A stretch of 64,000 nucleotides of DNA, from positions 42,194,135 through 42,258,134 of the forward strand of contig JAWZYU010000010.1 of the NCBI GenBank assembly GCA_038380435.1, written 5' to 3'. Below are positions 1 through 10,965 of this stretch, one piece after another (the stretch's first letter is position 1; every line of letters begins with the position of its first letter). The DNA is from Ryuthela nishihirai (Eukaryota > Arthropoda > Arachnida > Araneae > Heptathelidae). The notes beneath the pieces were generated by a model. That model was not told the DNA's origin. It worked only from the letters and a program-made list of their open reading frames with translations, and searched no databases. A program made the position numbers and the translations under genes.

Positions 1-53
1 TCTGAATCTGTTCTGCTACACAGAGGGGTGAGTTTTCCCAATGTCTTAGTGAG

Positions 54-430
54 TGTGGGGTTGGTCAGTCGGTAGCGTGCCACGTTCATAATGTGCAGTT
101 CACAGGTTCGAGTCCCAAATGTACCTGCGTTGATATTTATCACCGCCAACTCCCGTTCTGCTCTCGGTAAGATAGGGAACACTGATGGATTTGGGAAGGC
201 CGAAGTCCGTCGGATGGGATGTTAAGACGTGTCCAAGTGTGCAGGAGAGTAATATTCTGTGCACGTTAAAGAACATGCTGGATGGTCTTGATGGGATCTA
301 TTTCCTAACAGCTGTCCAGTGCCCCCCCCCTCCCGAACCTTTTGTGAACCTTTGGAGTCCTTGTGACCTGGCCATTTAGCTTAATGTGTGCAAAAAAAAA
401 CGCTGCTCAGAGGTAAAACAACCCAACCCA
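54..430 (+). mobile_element. SINE-1 copy, near full length, diverged
   Basis: The tRNA-like head (GGTTGGTCAGTCGG A box, GGTTCGAGTCCC B box) is followed by the conserved middle (TCGGATGGGATGTTAAG, CACGTTAAAGAACA) and a 3' end at GAGGTAAAACAACCCAACCC. CATAAT stands in the anticodon region, where most copies read CGTAAT. It is more diverged than the copies at 33.5 or 56.6 kb, and no clear TSD is seen. Confidence 0.85.
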
Positions 431-824
431 ATCCATGATTTTGAACATATGCTTTTATCAGAATAAATTATTGTACTGTGTTTTTCATTATCCATAACAT
501 TTTTAATTTTCTTTATTAACGGTTATTGAATCAAAATCCGTACTTTTGAATTAGACGATTCTTGGATGAATATCATGAAGAGAAATAAAATGTTCATCAT
601 AATATTCACCTTTGTTCTGTTTGATATTTTTTCAGTTCAAATCAGTGTTCTGTTTGATAATGAGGATTTTTTCCTTGACTTAATCATGGTTATTCACAGA
701 GATTAGTGTTCTCAGTCATCATTAATTAGTTATAATTCCACAAAACTCATGTTATGAACCTATCTAGTACAGGAGAATACTGGGTTCTGTTTAGAGGATA
801 AGAGAAATAGAGAGCACATTGCAA
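431..824. other. AT-rich stretch without recognised feature
   Basis: No open frame of note, no tRNA-like boxes and no terminal repeats could be recognised. It lies between two SINE-1 copies. Confidence 0.5.
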
Positions 825-837
825 ACGTATCTCAAGT

Positions 838-1220
838 TGGGTTGTTTTACCTCTGAGCGGCACTTGTTTTGCACATCATGGGCTAAATGGCCAGGTCACA
901 AGGACCCCGAAGGCTCAGAGAAGGTTGTGGGAGGGGACCCACTGGAACAGCTGTTGAGAGACAGATGGTAGCCTCCCGTCCAGGCCATCCAGCGTGTTCT
1001 TTAACGGGCACAGGGTATGGCTCTCCCACACACGGGGCCACGGCTTAACGTCCCATCCGACGGACGGCGGCCTTTCCAAGCCCATCGGTGTCCCCTACTG
1101 ACCGTGGGTAGGGCGGGGAATTTTGCGGAGATAAATCTCAACGCTGACCCAGCTGGGACTCGAACCTGGGAACTACAGATTACGAGCCTGGCGCGCTACC
1201 GACTGAGCCACCCCCGCCCC
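838..1220 (-). mobile_element. SINE-1 copy, full length, with TSD
   Basis: The complete element lies in reverse orientation, 3' end at the left (GGGTTGTTTTACCTCTGAGC) and tRNA-like head at the right (GAGCCACCCCCGCCCC). It is flanked by the perfect 13 bp duplication ACGTATCTCAAGT at 825-837 and 1221-1233, so the boundaries are exact. The open frame at 1017-1271 is the usual antisense reading of this SINE and is not a gene. Confidence 0.95.
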
Positions 1221-1339
1221 ACGTATCTCAAGTCTAAAGGACACTTCTATTCAGGGCTATGTGGTAGGTAATCTGACATCCTACGGTAAAATAAGCTATA
1301 TTACAAAAAATAACTGGGCATTTCTATGTTGTGTGAATG

Positions 1340-1500
1340 GAAAGCCACATTTAGAGCTCCCTAAAGCTTTTTACGAAAAAATATCACTAGACGTAAGTTG
1401 AAGATCTTAAAAAAAATCTCTAAATCTCAATTTTCAACTATATTCGCTTAATATTTAAAAAGTTATTCAAGTTGGAACATTTAAGAGCAGACGCCGCTCT
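1340..1500. repeat. Old fragment related to the 34.3 kb foldback MITE
   Basis: The stretch AAATCTCAATTTTCAACTAT, then a run like TATTTAAAAAGTTATTCAAG, matches the left arm of the MITE at 34282-35036 with substitutions. The ends are gone. At 2296-2340 there is CAAAGTGTTCGGTTACTTTTTGCAATATAGTG, split here for length as CAAAGTGTTCGGTTAC and TTTTTGCAATATAGTG, which looks like a decayed Tc1/mariner terminus. Judged by eye only. Confidence 0.3.
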
Positions 1501-2372
1501 CACACTCTTCCTGAAATAGGTTTTCCCCAAAATTAATGAAAACTTTTAATTTTAAAACGTTACACAAATTTCAAATATTACAATTTTGTTAGTGAACTTT
1601 ATAACAGTTGTGTTTAACCCTTTCAGCCCTGAATTTTTAATATGAAAAATAAATTTTTTTGATCATCAATAATTGAATGTAAGACATACAAGGACTCCCC
1701 TACTAAGTTTGAGCGGGTTTCCGCCATAGGTTTAGAAACTAGGAAATCGTGGCAAATGCCACCATCAGGTCTCAGAGATAAAAATGGAAGTATATTTTTT
1801 ATTCATTTTAAATAATGTTTTCATTCAAAGATCTTATCAAATTATTTCGTGTGAAAAATTTTGAAACAATTTTTAGATTTCGATTTTAGATCGGTGCTTA
1901 CCAAACATGTTGTTCAGGTTATTAGCATTCATCTTGAATAGCGGAACAATTCGGGTCACTCAGATATGTAAACACTCACTTCTTGTTGAACCATGTCATG
2001 AAATGCGATTCACATACTTTGTAGAGGTGACATCTAGTGATTTATGATGAAACTAGATACTCAGCCAATAGCTGGAACTCTTTACATATTAAGGTGGCAA
2101 ATGCCACCGGCAGGGCCGAAAGGGTTAATATTTTCAAATAAATTTTCATGAGTATAAAAACGTTACAGTTAACCGTTTCAATTCTATAATTCTTTAAATG
2201 TGTGACAAATATTGCGGAATATAAACATTTACAGACACTCGAACGACTGCATCAATTTATTTTCAGTAATGATTTTTCATAAAACACTTATTTTCAAAGG
2301 TATCAAAGTGTTCGGTTACTTTTTGCAATATAGTGCATATGAATATTGAGAGGCTCTTTTATACCATGTCAT
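1501..2372. other. AT-rich stretch without recognised gene
   Basis: The block around 1615-2120 is bounded by similar phrases (TTTCAGCCCTGAA at its left and GGGCCGAAAGGGTTAA at its right), with GTGGCAAATGCCACC-like text inside at 1750-1765 and 2092-2112. It may be an old unclassified repeat. No coding signal is seen. Confidence 0.35.
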
Positions 2373-2568
2373 ATGGCCGAGTGGTTAGCGCGCTTGGCTA
2401 GTGATCTAAGGGACCTGGGTTCGAGTCCCGGGTAAGGTATGGATGTGTGTGTCGCTTTTCTACTGTGAGGGCCTGCCATCCTCACAGACCTACTACTCTG
2501 GCATTATAAACTGACAGGCTCCTGTCAGACCTCTGTGGCAAGCAGCTGCTTGAGGGGGTATTTATTAT
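2373..2568 (+). mobile_element. SINE-2 copy, full length
   Basis: The tRNA-like head has an A box TGGCCGAGTGG and a B box GGTTCGAGTCCC. The unique part carries CCTGCCATCCTCACAGACC and CTGACAGGCTCCTGTCAGAC, and the 3' end reads AGCAGCTGCTTGAGGGGG followed by TATTTATTATTA. It is one of the best copies for defining the family. Confidence 0.92.
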
Positions 2569-2639
2569 TATTTTACATATTTATGACAGTGGAAGGTGGG
2601 GGGGGGGGAATTAGAAAGCTCCGTGACTTATGATATAAG

Positions 2640-3085
2640 CTTTATTAGGAAAAATGCGACTGAAGATGTATAATAAAGATCTTAATCAAGTATTTAACCC
2701 GAAATTTCAAAAACGTTCAGCCATTAATAAAAATAAATACCCCCTCAAGCAGCTGCTTACTGAAAAAAGTTATCGAAACTGAAATATTTTACAACAGCAA
2801 AGTCAGTCTTAAGATATTTCTAGAAAACCGATGAATATTGAAAGAATTACTTACACAAACAACTAAAATGTATTTATTTTATTAAACACATTGTAATGAT
2901 AATTATTTAATATTTAATTCTGAGGTAAAAAAATTGCTGATGTTAGATATTCAAGCTTCCATAACTGTTCAAATTCTGAATGAATAATGTTGAATATAGA
3001 AATTTAGATAGAGTTGATCGAAATCTTTCACTTCAGTTGCATTTTTCCATAAAAAGTTTATTTTAATTTATGGATTATCAAATTC
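2640..3085. repeat. Probable decayed foldback MITE with SINE-2 scrap inside
   Basis: AAAAATGCGACTGAAGAT at 2649 and the reverse complement of TTCAGTTGCATTTTTCCA near 3034-3051 form opposed ends. The right arm resembles the arms of the 34.3 kb MITE. A 35 bp SINE-2 tail in reverse orientation sits at 2726-2760. Divergence is high, so the limits are approximate. Confidence 0.35.
2726..2760 (-). mobile_element. SINE-2 3' fragment
   Basis: Only the extreme 3' end is present: AAATAAATACCCCCTCAAGC then AGCTGCTT. This looks like a severely 5'-truncated insertion or a scrap left by deletion. Confidence 0.75.
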
Positions 3086-4679
3086 GGTTTTCCACTGTAA
3101 TAATATAAAAATTTTAATTTTTTTTTGTTTTAAGTAAATGTGTATATGTTAAACGCATATTGAAAATTTCACATTAACCTCAATTACGTGATAAAAACAG
3201 GATTGATTAAATATTAATCCGAACCAGCCCAAAGGAATTATCTAGCTGCTATCGAAAATTTTTATTTATTCAAAAACAATAGAACATAATACTTTAACCA
3301 TTTCACAGAGAGAAAAAAAAAAGCAAAGGAACAATAAAGAAAGTAGATACAAACAGAAAAACTAATAGTGAATACGAAAAATAACAATTTCGCGAATGAT
3401 CCTTGATCCACTGGTCTTTTCATCAGCTTCTTGAATCACATGAATCATCATCCACTGGTAGCCACAGGTAGGTCACATCCCACTGGTAGCCACAGGTAAA
3501 TTTAGCTCTCCGGTACTCTCTAATAACGCCCACTATCTGAAATGTTATATAAAAAATGAAGTACAGTGCTTTATTTTTGAAGCACTGGAAATTATTTTCA
3601 TTTCTTATTTATCTGAGTAAATTGTTGAACTTAATGAGTGAAATGATTAAATGCAGTATCTTTTTCGTCCTCTGTAAAGCAGTTTTCAGGCCATCATTTT
3701 TACGAAATAACTAAGTAGTTTAATTCTTATTCCAATTCTGCTGTTAAACACAAACAGCAAAATTTTAAATATATTTCGAACCATGTGAATTTTTAGAAAT
3801 AAACGACTAAAATATTCGAGTGTTATAGTTCAGAAAGAAATCCGAAATAAAGTTGCAATATTATCAGTAGCTATACCTCATTGTAGTATGTATCTCTCTA
3901 ACTAGTTGTTACATTCACCATTTCACCATTAGGAAAAAAAAACAACTCTAGTCGTAGAGAGCAGCAGGGAAATTTCTCGATTAAGAAAGCCAAAACTGAT
4001 TTCTAGTGAATTGGAAAAAAAAACATATTTTTTAAGGAATCGAGAATATATCTCGATTAAAAAACAAAAATGCACTATGAATGAGTACTATGAATTGGTA
4101 TAATAGTTTAGTAATGTATCTAAAAAAAAATCAACTAGAGTTAGTGCTGATTCGTTTCGTGACCCGCACGTTTTTTTTGCAACGAGTCACGCCTTAGACG
4201 AGCTTGATTTAGATGATTTTGCAACATTTTAAATCGTTGCTAAAGATAACTCTTCCATTAAGTCTTTTTATTTTTTTTTTCTCTAAAGTTTTTAAAAATA
4301 ATTATATTTTGCTTATGTTTCTAAATAAATAAATAAAGCAGTAGAAATATTTCAAGAGCCTCGGGATCATTCCGTGCTCTTGATTCCTTTTTATATTTAA
4401 CTTTTTTGTTCTTTTTTTCAATCATGTGATTGCCATTTGTCCTTTAATGCGAAATTTTTAATTGCACAATTTCATTACGCAATGTCGTTCTGTACTTACA
4501 ATTTCCACGGTAAAGAATTGTGCCAAAAATTATATTTTGCTTCCAAGGGGAAGTTGGGTTACCTGTGACTAGATGGGTTTTTAATGCGATGGTGACTTTT
4601 CAGGGTGGCTTCCCTGAAGACTGGCAAGTTGCTTCTCTTTTTAACCTTCATGGAAAATTCAGATGATCTAATATTAGAG
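3086..4679. other. AT-rich stretch, no gene seen
   Basis: Long A and T runs dominate. A short direct repeat CCACTGGTAGCCACAGGTA occurs at 3452-3470 and 3480-3498. Nothing resembling an RNA gene or coding exon was recognised. Confidence 0.5.
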
Positions 4680-4965
4680 GACAGCATTTGAATTTTCTCC
4701 TCAAAATCTTGCCCTACCTTTGGTGAGAAAAGCGATACCAATGGGTCTGGAACGGCAGCCATGACATGGGCGTTAAGCCGCGGTCCCTTTTGCAGAAGAG
4801 CCATACACTTTGCACGTTAAAGTACACACTAAATGACCATGACGGGAGGCTACAATCTGTCTCCTAACAGCTGTGAAGTGGGACCTCTTCTCCTAACCTT
4901 CTCTGAGTCCTTGTGTTCAGAAAAAAGGCGGGGAACATTCAGAGCTGAAGAAAAACCCTAAATCC
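4680..4965 (+). mobile_element. SINE-1 copy, lacks tRNA head
   Basis: The middle and 3' parts are recognisable (GGCGTTAAGCCGCGG, AGAAGAGCCATACAC, CACGTTAAAGTACACAC, GGGAGGCTACAATCTG), with the head absent. The 3' tail overlaps a tandem duplication of a 30 bp unit at 4951-4980 and 4981-5010. Confidence 0.75.
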
Positions 4966-5010
4966 TTGAATTAGGGAAATAAAAACCCTAAATCCTTGAA
5001 TTAGGGAAAT
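4951..5010. repeat. 30 bp direct tandem repeat, two identical units
   Basis: The unit beginning AAAAACCCTAAATCC is repeated exactly once, directly after the SINE-1 3' end. A third partial start (CCTTGAAT) follows. Identity suggests recent slippage. Confidence 0.9.
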
Positions 5011-5034
5011 CCTTGAATATTTAGGAAATGAAAT

Positions 5035-6060
5035 TTCATTCTCATTTAACCTTACGTTACTTACACAACCAAACGGGCGTTTTTCCTAAGATTTACATAA
5101 CGCATATATTACGAATAAATTTCATAGTTACAAAAAGAAAATGTTCAACGATGTAGCCCAACTGAGACTAAAACTCTCTATGGAGGGGTGAACTGCAGCA
5201 TGTTTATCCACCTGGTGCACAGCCCTGATATGACTGGCAGGTCAAAAAATTTTAAAACTTTAGGATAACTCGTGACATTTTCTGCCATTAAGTCGAAGGA
5301 AATATTTGATATTTGACAATGTCATGGATGCTGATGTCTGCCAAAACGATTTCCATCCAGATGGCAAGCTGAACAAATGCATCCGCCTGTAGGAGCAATT
5401 TACGCTTGCAGATAATGAGTCAGGAAGTTTTCCTTTGATCACCTGTTGGAGCTGCTGTTGTTCTCTATTCAGAGAGCAGGTAGATGGAAACAGTTCATGC
5501 AAGAATACGTTTTCTCTCTGTGTTTATGAAGGCTTAAGTGGGAAAGTGTAAACCTCTAAATTATTGGGTTTTGACGGATGCATTCCTTTTCTGTTGATAA
5601 ACTCAAAAAGGATGAAGTTACGATTTGAAATAATCCATCTATGTCAGAAGGACACTTAAAAATAAATTGCCCATGCCTGTTCAGATATTTGTCCCGACAC
5701 GAAATTAGAAATATGATTTTACATCTCCGAGAGCGATTTTGGCTGGTGCTGAGGAAATCTCTGATAATCCACTGCACCTTTTCTTCTGACTTTTATTTGC
5801 TTCTTTTCATGGTGTTTTTTAAAGGTCCAGAAATGTGAAATTTTCTCAGGGAGACGCCAGTACTACAGAGAGAACATCCCAGGCATTCCCAACCATACGT
5901 GTTAAACGGAGTTCAGCTTGTTCCCGAGAAACAATTTTCTTCAACCAAAAAGTTTAAATATAATTAAAACGGAAAACGTAAACAATATTTCTTAATACGA
6001 ACTGAACAAAAAATAAACTTTAATGCAAGCCAATAAGAGTTTGCTGCGTTTTTTTTTAAA
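5035..6060. other. Unrecognised stretch, somewhat less AT-rich
   Basis: Short open frames occur on both strands at 5260-5838, but none carries a motif I recognise. It could be an unknown old transposon. It abuts the Tc1-like element at 6063. Confidence 0.4.
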
Positions 6061-6062
6061 TA

Positions 6063-7548
6063 CACTGGTTTCCATAAATTAAGGAAAAATGAAAAAAATC
6101 GCGATAATTCGCCAAAAAATTGTGCGATCCTCACCACTTGTTCATGTAACCAGTAAAGTAATACCGAGTGAGCATATCACATGCAAATTAGTCTAGGTTG
6201 GGTCAATTTGCGTAATCGGATAGCGGCATTAAAACGGGTGTTTTGGAGTGGATCATTATTTTGTGTTGTAAATGTGAGTAAAGAAATTCGAAATAGCCAT
6301 TTTGTAGAAATGACCTCGAGACATCATTTGCCAAATGAACTGCGGTGGAGAGCTATTGGCTGGCTCGAAGAAGGCCAAATCAGTCAGACATGGCGTGATG
6401 GCTGAATGTGAGTCCTTCTGTGGTCCATAGACTGTTGAATAAATTTCTTAGCACGGATTCCGCGTCTCGGATGTTTAGCCGAGGAAGGGCTAGAGTTACG
6501 ACCGCTGTACAAGACCAATATCTGTGATTAACAGCACGAAGGAGCAGGACGTCTACTCCCTCTCAGCTACGATCCTTTTTTGCAGCAGCCACTGGGAGGG
6601 TTGTATCAGCTTCAACTGTCTGTAGAAGGCTTCATGAAGGACGTCTGTACGCTAGAAGGCCAGTAATTTGTATACCCCTCATGTCACAGGAGAGATCGGT
6701 TGAATTGGACACGCACGCATGTTAACTGGACAGAAGAGCAACGGAGGTCCGCACTCTTCACAGATGAGTCCAGATAGTGCTTGCAGAGTGATTCCGGACA
6801 TTGTTTGATACGGAGAGAATGAGGTACCCCCTATCATCCCAGTAACATCCGTCAAAGAGACAGTTAGGGGGGAGGTAGTGTGTGTGTGTTTGGGGTGGCA
6901 TTTCCTTAGATGGACACACAGACCTCTATGTGTTGACGAGTGGGAACCTTAATGCTCAAATGTATAAAGATGACATCCTGGACCCTTATGTACGTCCTTA
7001 CGCTGGTGCAATAGGTGAAACATTCATCTTACAAGATGATAACGCTCGTCCACACAGAGCTCGACTAGTGGAACAAATACCTTAAAGAGGAGACCATTAT
7101 GCGCATGGAGTGGCCAACTCGATCTCCCGACCTAAATCCGATTGAGCATGTGTGGGATGCTCTAGGGAGACGTGTTGCTGCCCTCAACCCACCACTTGAA
7201 ACAAAGGGAGAGCTTATAACTGCTTTAAAGGGAAAATGGTCGTTATTCCCTACTGAGCTGATTAACAACATCATAAACAGCATGGAACATCGCTGTCATG
7301 CCTGCATTGCTGTAAGGGGTGACCACACTCCTTATTAAAGAACTTTGCCCATTGCATTCTGACAACTCATTTTTGGACAAGTTCCTGTGTTATTTTTTGA
7401 CGTAAAATGTTTCTAGTGTAAAATATTTTATTCCATTCTGAAACTAGCATTGTAATTCACATTTTCATCAAATATCATTAAAATCATTCATATAGTTTTT
7501 TGTTTTTCATAATTTTTCTGATTTTTCTTTAATTTTTGGAAACCAGTG
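6063..7548 (+). mobile_element. Tc1-like DNA transposon, inactive, both ends present
   Basis: The 1486 bp element is bounded by TA dinucleotides at 6061-6062 and 7549-7550. Its inverted termini begin CACTGGTTTCCATAAATTAA at the left and end AATTTTTGGAAACCAGTG at the right. Size, TA target and the internal transposase relic fit the Tc1/mariner superfamily. The same termini flank the non-autonomous element at 34282-35036, so this copy represents the family that could have mobilised it. Confidence 0.92.
6310..7338 (+). pseudogene. Tc1-like transposase pseudogene
   Basis: The frame opens at an ATG with a helix-turn-helix-like start (RWRAIGWLEEGQISQ) and is broken by stops and frameshifts from about residue 30. 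Later pieces are typical of Tc1 DDE transposases: FTDES near 6757-6771 (first Asp), LQDDNARPHRA near 7030-7060 (second Asp), and SPDLNPIEHVWDALGRR near 7117-7170 (catalytic Glu in IEHVWD). All three catalytic positions can be located, but only across different frames, so no functional enzyme is made. The expected full length is about 340 residues. Confidence 0.9.
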
Positions 7549-7734
7549 TATAAAGGATCTAAAAGTTCTATCGGGCTTGTCCTGGGTTCTCATACAATAT
7601 ACAAATTCATACACGAACACATAACCATGGCGTCTCGGAATCCGAACCCGGACAACTACATTGACACCGTGAGTCAACGCGATACCACTGCGCCAAATGA
7701 AGTTCATTTTTTATTTCCATCCCTTTTGCTCATT

Positions 7735-7817
7735 TACACAGTCGTATCAGAATAATATGACCACCTGTCATAATATATGTATGGTAGGTGGTCATATTAT
7801 TCTGATACGACTGTGTA
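7735..7817. mobile_element. Perfect 83 bp palindromic MITE remnant (M3)
   Basis: Perfect 32 bp inverted arms at 7735-7766 and 7786-7817 contain GTATCAGAATAATATGACCA and are separated by 19 bp. The inner phrase AATAATATGACCACCT is the same as in one end of the composite M1 elements at 13.9, 18.0, 32.4 and 46.3 kb. It looks like two near-complete ends of a Tc1/mariner-type MITE with little between them. Confidence 0.8.
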
Positions 7818-8448
7818 CAGTGAGCTTGTTGTTAACTGATTAACAGTACATCCTGAGTTAAAGGTTAACTCTTTTTTTGAGTAAAATGAGTGAATAAGAG
7901 AAGTTTTCCTTTATAAGGAAACGTCGATATCGAATAAGTGAGATGCATACAGAAGAGATGAAAGCAGAGATGTTGGCAGCTGGTTAGAAGAGAAAAAAAA
8001 AAGGGTTACATGGAAGTGATGACAGGCAACAAGGTGAGAAGCAGATGCCAAAGGTGATGGCGATGCAACACCTGCAGAGATTGATCATTGATATGACTTA
8101 TTTTGGAAAAATATCTGCATTTTTTCGCAATTTATTTTAAAATTAAATACTGTTTGTTCACACATGTAGACAACGTGAAAAAAATTCATTAGATTGCTGA
8201 TTTAATCATGCAAGATTAATCACTGATATTATCATATTTATCATTGAGTAGGAATTGATAGTTCCGAAAAGACTTCTGGTTTTTACTGAGGGAATGAAAA
8301 ACTGACTTGATAGAACAACATCAGTACGGATTTTTTTTTAAACTTTGATGACAAGTCACAAAATCATTTTTCTTGGCTTTTTTCTAAGACATGGAAACAA
8401 ATAAATATTTAAATCGTACAAAGCATTTGCTTCAATCTTAAAAATGTG
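7818..8448. other. AT-rich stretch without recognised feature
   Basis: No repeat family, RNA gene or convincing open frame was recognised. Confidence 0.5.
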
Positions 8449-8460
8449 TATGATACATTG

Positions 8461-8784
8461 TTTGGGTTGTTTTACCTCTGAGAGGCACGTTTTTGCACAC
8501 CATGGGCTAAATGGCAAGGTCACAAGGACCCCCAAAGCTCAGAGAATGTTGGGGGAGGAGACCCAATGGAACAGCTGTTGGAAGACAGATGGTAGCCTCC
8601 CGTCAAGGCCATCCAGCGTGTTCTTTAACGTGCACAGGGTATGGCTCACTAGCACAGGGGCCACGACTTAATGTCCTATCCGACGGACGGCGGTCTTTTG
8701 AAGCCCATCGATGTCCCCTACAGGCAGGGCGGGGAATTTTGCGGAGATAAATCTCACCGCTGACCCAGCTGGGAGCCTCGCCCC
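8461..8784 (-). mobile_element. SINE-1 copy with deleted head, TSD retained
   Basis: The reverse-oriented copy reads from TTTACCTCTGAGAGGCACG to GACCCAGCTGGGAG and then jumps to CCTCGCCCC, so the tRNA-like head was lost by internal deletion rather than 5' truncation. The flanks TATGATACATTG (8449-8460) and TATGATATATTG (8785-8796) are an 11/12 TSD. Confidence 0.88.
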
Positions 8785-8796
8785 TATGATATATTG

Positions 8797-9339
8797 GAAA
8801 GCTGAAAGAGTTCTGTAGTGGTTTAGAATTAATTTTTACCATATGGATATTATTGTCTGGAAATAATTCAAGGGGGGAGAGTAATCACAATCATGTTTCA
8901 TCTAAAAGCAGCCCCCCCCCCCGCAACCTGAGGCTTATTAATAAAATCACAAATCATCAGTATACTGAATTGGGCTCATTGCAATTTTTTGGCATGACAT
9001 TATCTGGTGATAACTAAACTATTTTGACAATTCATAGAGCCTGTTAAAAATATATGATTGTTTTTAACGAACATATTTGAAATTAGAATTCCGATACGAA
9101 GATATTAAAATTAGAATTCCCTCCCCCCAAATTCATTACTCATTAGAATTGTATACTTTCGTTTTAAAATAGAGAATTTTTCTTGCAGCTCTTTAAGGAT
9201 ATAGTCCCCCCCCCCCCCCCCAATGGCCCTTTACTAAGTTTGGGTTGGACGGCTATGATCTAAGGAAGTACGTATCAAAAAATATTTTGAATTGCTTTAG
9301 ATTTTTCGTTATTATTGTTTAAGAAGGGATTCATGAAAT
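8797..9339. other. AT-rich stretch with homopolymer runs
   Basis: It contains C runs around 8912-8922 and 9207-9222 and little else. No coding or RNA feature was recognised. Confidence 0.5.
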
Positions 9340-9800
9340 TTTCAAACCGAACTGTATATTTTGTGCCAAAAGTTTGGTATGGTGGTGAAGTTTGGACCAT
9401 TTGTAAGCAAGATAACAGGAAACTTAATGTCTTTGATTCTAGATGCTTATGCAGTATTTTGGGCATTAAGTGCTTTGAGCATTAAGTAATTTTGAGTTTA
9501 GTCGAAGGAGTAAGCAACCACTTTGGGCACTATGCTGTGCAAAGAGAGACTATAATTGGTTTGGCCACGTAAAAATTATGAAGTTATGCGAAGGAATCAG
9601 CAACTACTTCGGGCACCATCGTGTGCAAAGAGAGCGACTTCTTTCATTTGCCCATGTTGCCTGCATCCAGAACTACAGATTAGTGAGTCCGGTTATGAAC
9701 CGAGCGCCTAAAAGACTTCAGAAAAAGTGGGAGATCTGGGATGCGTTGAGTAGACAATTCCCATGCAGAGATCATCCTTCGTATGAACATCTCCTTTAAC
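9340..9800 (+). pseudogene. LINE reverse-transcriptase C-terminal fragment, decayed
   Basis: Conceptual translation gives YGGEVWTICKQDN, LNVFDSRCLCSILGIK, then RERLLSFAHVACIQN and NRAPKRLQKKW. These line up with the C-terminal region of the LINE at 51.4-53.1 kb (SETWTLCKQDN, DSRCLRSILGIRW, MNSVPRGLRRRGRP) but with enough differences to be another family or a very old copy. A segment of about 93 bp is duplicated in tandem (GAAGGAGTAAGCAACCAC near 9503, GAAGGAATCAGCAACTAC near 9590). Confidence 0.75.
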
Positions 9801-10280
9801 TTAAAGAAGCGGAGGTAAAACGGAAGGAAACACTGTTTGAGGAAAAGTTGTTTGATTATAGAGTGATTGTAATGTGTCAGATATTTATGATTCAGTTATG
9901 ACGAAAGGCGGGCTTTTGGGTATGACTTGTGATATTGCCGTTTCACATCTGTTAAGGAAAAAAAGAGTAAAAATGCTGAATGTTAGTGTTATGGATGACT
10001 GAATGCATTGATGGGCCAGAGAAACATAAATGCATATATGCGTGGGCGAAAATATTTCCATAGGGGGATTTAACGTCATATTGAGCAATGCATTGAAATT
10101 TATTGTTAACAGAATCCCTTGTTATTTGGTGTGTTGCTGATTATGATCAATATAATCCAAGTCCATATTCATTGTGTAAATTAGATACAAGTGGCGTTCT
10201 TCGTTTCAGTTCCCTGGAAGATCAGGTTTCCTTTTAGAAGGAGTTAATGTGGCTGATTCTTTGAAAATCTTTGGTTTGAC
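9801..10280. other. Stretch without recognised feature
   Basis: No further LINE similarity or 3' tail could be recognised beyond 9800. The segment ends at the left TSD of the next insertion. Confidence 0.45.
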
Positions 10281-10293
10281 TGTTAACACAGAA

Positions 10294-10872
10294 CCCCCCC
10301 CCCCCCCCACCAATAGGGGAGCACCTTGTCGTGGTGGTGGTGGTGGTGGTGGTGGGGGGGGGGGGGGGGCTAGGGCCCAGCAAACTGGCTGAAGGCTTTG
10401 GCGGCCGGATTGGGTCCCCGGCTAGAGCATTGCCAAAGCCAACCGAGGTTGACGATGCTGCCGACCGATTCCCTAGCCGGTTGGTTGGTGACAGCATCTG
10501 AGACCTCACCTATCAGGAGCTCTGTGTGAGCTGTTCGAGGGCTCGGCAGAACGGGTTTGGCTACTAGTAGGCCTGAGCCCTCACAAAAGTCTGGGTCTTA
10601 CTTAGAGTCTCCACCCCGGGAGCCGATCGAACTTGGATCTATATATCCTTGTTCATGGCTAACCGGGGAACAGATAAAAGTTAGGTTTCCTCCGGTGGTC
10701 AGCTTTCCTTCTATAGGACTGCTGCCATGTGAGGCTGGGGTTGAGGTGCGCCTATAGGGCGTATTCCTTGCCCCCGGCTCTAGATAAGCACGGCTTTTCA
10801 TAACCAGGTAGTGTCGTGAGACGGAACCGGGAATTGCCATGGTTGCATAAGATCGCAACAAAAGAGATCAGT
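10294..10872 (+). mobile_element. Unclassified 579 bp retroposon-like insertion with 13 bp TSD
   Basis: A GC-rich block is flanked by the perfect duplication TGTTAACACAGAA at 10281-10293 and 10873-10885. It starts with a long C run, then GGGGAGCACCTTGTCGTGG, a GGT microsatellite and a G run, and ends near GCAACAAAAGAGATCAG. The strand is a guess. No tRNA-like boxes are obvious, and short open frames occur on both strands. The opening phrase reminds me of 5' regions of some invertebrate LINEs, but I cannot confirm that. Confidence 0.75.
10295..10372. repeat. Poly-C, GGT microsatellite and poly-G tract
   Basis: A C run, a (GGT)n stretch of about nine units and a G run lie inside the 579 bp insertion. 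The open frame on the minus strand here (runs of Pro and Thr) is a by-product of this tract. Confidence 0.9.
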
Positions 10873-10965
10873 TGTTAACACAGAAATCGCTCAGAATGTC
10901 TTAAAATCCCAAATGTTTACAAAACTGTTTATCTCAGTGGCTTCTTTTTATGGAATTGTTGCATA

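Noticed and set aside
1017..1271. Recurring protein-like frame starting MALPHTGPRLNVPSDGRR, seen at many places
   Set aside because: It always coincides with SINE-1 (here antisense), varies with each copy and is broken in older copies. It is a SINE reading, not a protein family.
5260..5838. Overlapping short frames on both strands as a possible gene
   Set aside because: No recognisable motif, splice context or codon signal; kept as unrecognised DNA.
10234..10509. Minus-strand frame rich in Pro and Thr
   Set aside because: Generated by the poly-C/GGT/poly-G tract within the 579 bp insertion.
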